Positions 5,935 through 6,907 of a DNA stretch of 6,907 nucleotides are shown here, in pieces. The stretch spans positions 1-6,907 of the forward strand of contig JAEYVF010000169.1 in NCBI GenBank assembly GCA_023432005.1, written 5' to 3'. A program made the translations under genes and the position numbers. This DNA is from Actinomycetes bacterium (GTDB taxonomy: Bacteria; Actinomycetota; Actinomycetes; Actinomycetales; Microbacteriaceae). Each line of letters starts with the position of its first letter. Position 1 is the first letter of the stretch. The notes below the pieces were generated by a model. The model was given only the letters and a program-made list of their open reading frames with translations, was not told the origin of the DNA and did no database searches.

Positions 5935-5972
5935 CGCCCGTGCGGATCAGCCCTCGGCGGGCGGCACGGGCG
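5935..5972. terminator. Candidate bidirectional terminator between convergent genes
   Basis: CGCCCGTGC (5935-5943) pairs with GCACGGGCG (5964-5972), a 9-bp stem. An inner stem, GCCC (5950-5953) with GGGC (5959-5962), could form inside the 20-base loop. It sits 10 bases past the nagD stop and overlaps the last 26 bases of the opposing gene, so one structure could serve both. No T tract is seen on either strand. Confidence 0.5.
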
Positions 5973-6907
5973 CGATGGCGAGCGACCCGGCGAGGGGTTC
6001 ACCGGATGAGCGGCTCACGAAGCAGAAGTAGCTGCGGTCGCCCGAGTCCCACTGCTCCTCGTCCGCGGGGAAGACGGCCTCGATCTGCAGGTCGAGGTAC
6101 TGTCCGGCGACCGTGAGGTCGACGACCCCCGCCGCGGCGCACAGCGTCTGCACCTGCGCGAGGAGCGCCTGCTCGCCCGGGTAGGGCTCGTCTGTCGCGC
6201 CCTCGACGGCCGGCGGGATCGTGCCGCGGTAGGCGAGCTGAGCGGGGTGCGGGTCGGCGCAGTCGACGACCGTGAACTCGACCGACCACGCGCCCTCGTA
6301 CGGGTCGAGGCACTCGCCGCCGAGCAGCTCGCTCCACAGCCAGGCGCCGGGTTCGACGGGCCCGGCCTCGAGGGGCGGTGCGCTCGCGCTCGGTGTGGGC
6401 TTCGGGGTGCTGCTCGCGCTCGGCTTCGGGGCGGGCTCGGCGAGCGCGCCGAGGCTCGTGCCCAACAGGAAGAGGGCGAAGAGGGCGAGGAGCGCGACGA
6501 GAGCCCCGGCGACGATGAGGAGGATCTTCTGCGTGCGGCTGATCTCCCCCTTGGCCGGCGCGGGCGCGGGCGCGATGCCGTCGACGATCGGCGACTCCTC
6601 CGCGCGCCGCGCGAACGGCGACTCGGACGGCGCGGGCTCGGCCTCGTAGTCGCGGAAGTTCTCCTCGCCGAAGAGCGCCTCCAGAGCGGACGTCGTCGAC
6701 GGGTCGCTCCCGATCGCGGCCGAGCCGAGCATCTCGGCGGCCGCGAGGTCGGCCGCGGCCTGCGGCGGGATCGACGGCTGCGGCGGGAACGGCGTCGCCT
6801 CGGTGGGCGCGGGGATCGCGTCCATCATCTGCGTGGGCTGATCCCACGACGGAGTCGGCGGGGGCGCCGCGGGCGGAGTGGGCGGCGCGGGTGCCGCGGG
6901 CGAGGTC
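5947..6907 (-). CDS. Septum-formation-domain membrane protein, N-terminus off the window
   Basis: The minus-strand frame is open to the right edge. An ATG pair lies at 6823-6828, but the 26 codons before it continue the same Pro/Ala-rich composition (including SWDQPTQ), so the true start is probably outside. Numbering from that ATG: residues 1-98 form a disordered, Pro/Ala/Glu-rich cytoplasmic tail containing ALEALFGEENFRDYE (48-62). One membrane helix spans about 101-124, after the basic RTQK. An extracellular Pro/Ser-rich linker follows (131-158), then a folded domain (about 160-290) with WSELLGGECLDPY and FTVVDCADPHPAQ. That pattern matches the Septum_form (PF13845-like) domain of actinobacterial proteins. 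Cysteines 173, 190, 230 and 269 are the only ones and could form two external disulfides. Signal-anchor topology with an outside C-terminus is inferred. A septum role is a family name; direct function is largely unknown. Confidence 0.82.
   Translation of the reverse strand, partial: TSPAAPAPPTPPAAPPPTPSWDQPTQMMDAIPAPTEATPFPPQPSIPPQAAADLAAAEMLGSAAIGSDPSTTSALEALFGEENFRDYEAEPAPSESPFARRAEESPIVDGIAPAPAPAKGEISRTQKILLIVAGALVALLALFALFLLGTSLGALAEPAPKPSASSTPKPTPSASAPPLEAGPVEPGAWLWSELLGGECLDPYEGAWSVEFTVVDCADPHPAQLAYRGTIPPAVEGATDEPYPGEQALLAQVQTLCAAAGVVDLTVAGQYLDLQIEAVFPADEEQWDSGDRSYFCFVSRSSGEPLAGSLAIAPVPPAEG

Noticed and set aside
4974..6002. Minus-strand open frame of 342 codons opposite the nagD-like gene
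   Set aside because: Antisense shadow: Arg/Gly/Asp/His-rich without recognisable motifs, and it crosses a terminator hairpin and an intergenic gap.

Overview
The window looks like chromosomal DNA of a high-GC Actinobacterium, most plausibly of the Microbacteriaceae. The reasons are the roughly 70% or higher GC with C/G-ending codons, two TANNNT -10 boxes placed for leaderless transcription, a Septum_form-type membrane protein with a proline-rich cytoplasmic tail, and frequent use of the word GGATGC/GCATCC. The family placement is inference from style, not from a database match.

Layout, left to right: (1) a 5'-truncated multi-pass membrane histidine kinase of the NarL/LiaS-like HisKA_3 class, overlapping by 8 bp a GTG-started LuxR/NarL response regulator, forming one two-component operon (1-2598); (2) a short region with a hairpin and the C-terminal remnant of an AHSA1/SRPBCC-family gene that has lost its 5' part and carries a one-base frameshift (2608-2803); (3) a solitary beta-class DNA methyltransferase with a leaderless-type promoter (2824-3723); (4) a 151-nt leader with several small hairpins, then a 404-residue stand-alone MetE C-terminal-type zinc methyltransferase (3724-5089) ending in a 14-bp perfect hairpin; (5) a NagD-type HAD phosphatase, again with a leaderless-type promoter directly behind that hairpin (5127-5924); (6) convergent to it, a membrane-anchored septum-formation-domain protein on the minus strand that runs off the right edge (5947-6907).

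Apart from the kinase/regulator pair, the genes appear to be independent single-gene units: each has its own promoter-like or ribosome-binding signal, and hairpins lie between several of them. I see no mobile element, CRISPR array, tRNA/rRNA or toxin/defence cassette. I do not see a new multi-gene system. The signals most worth following are the AHSA1-type pseudogene that no single-frame ORF reveals, the identically spaced leaderless promoters, the CGGATGC/GCATCCG word that recurs about 14 times (mostly as GCATCCG followed by CGGATGC) and also forms a hairpin behind the response regulator, and the stand-alone MetE-like enzyme behind a structured leader.
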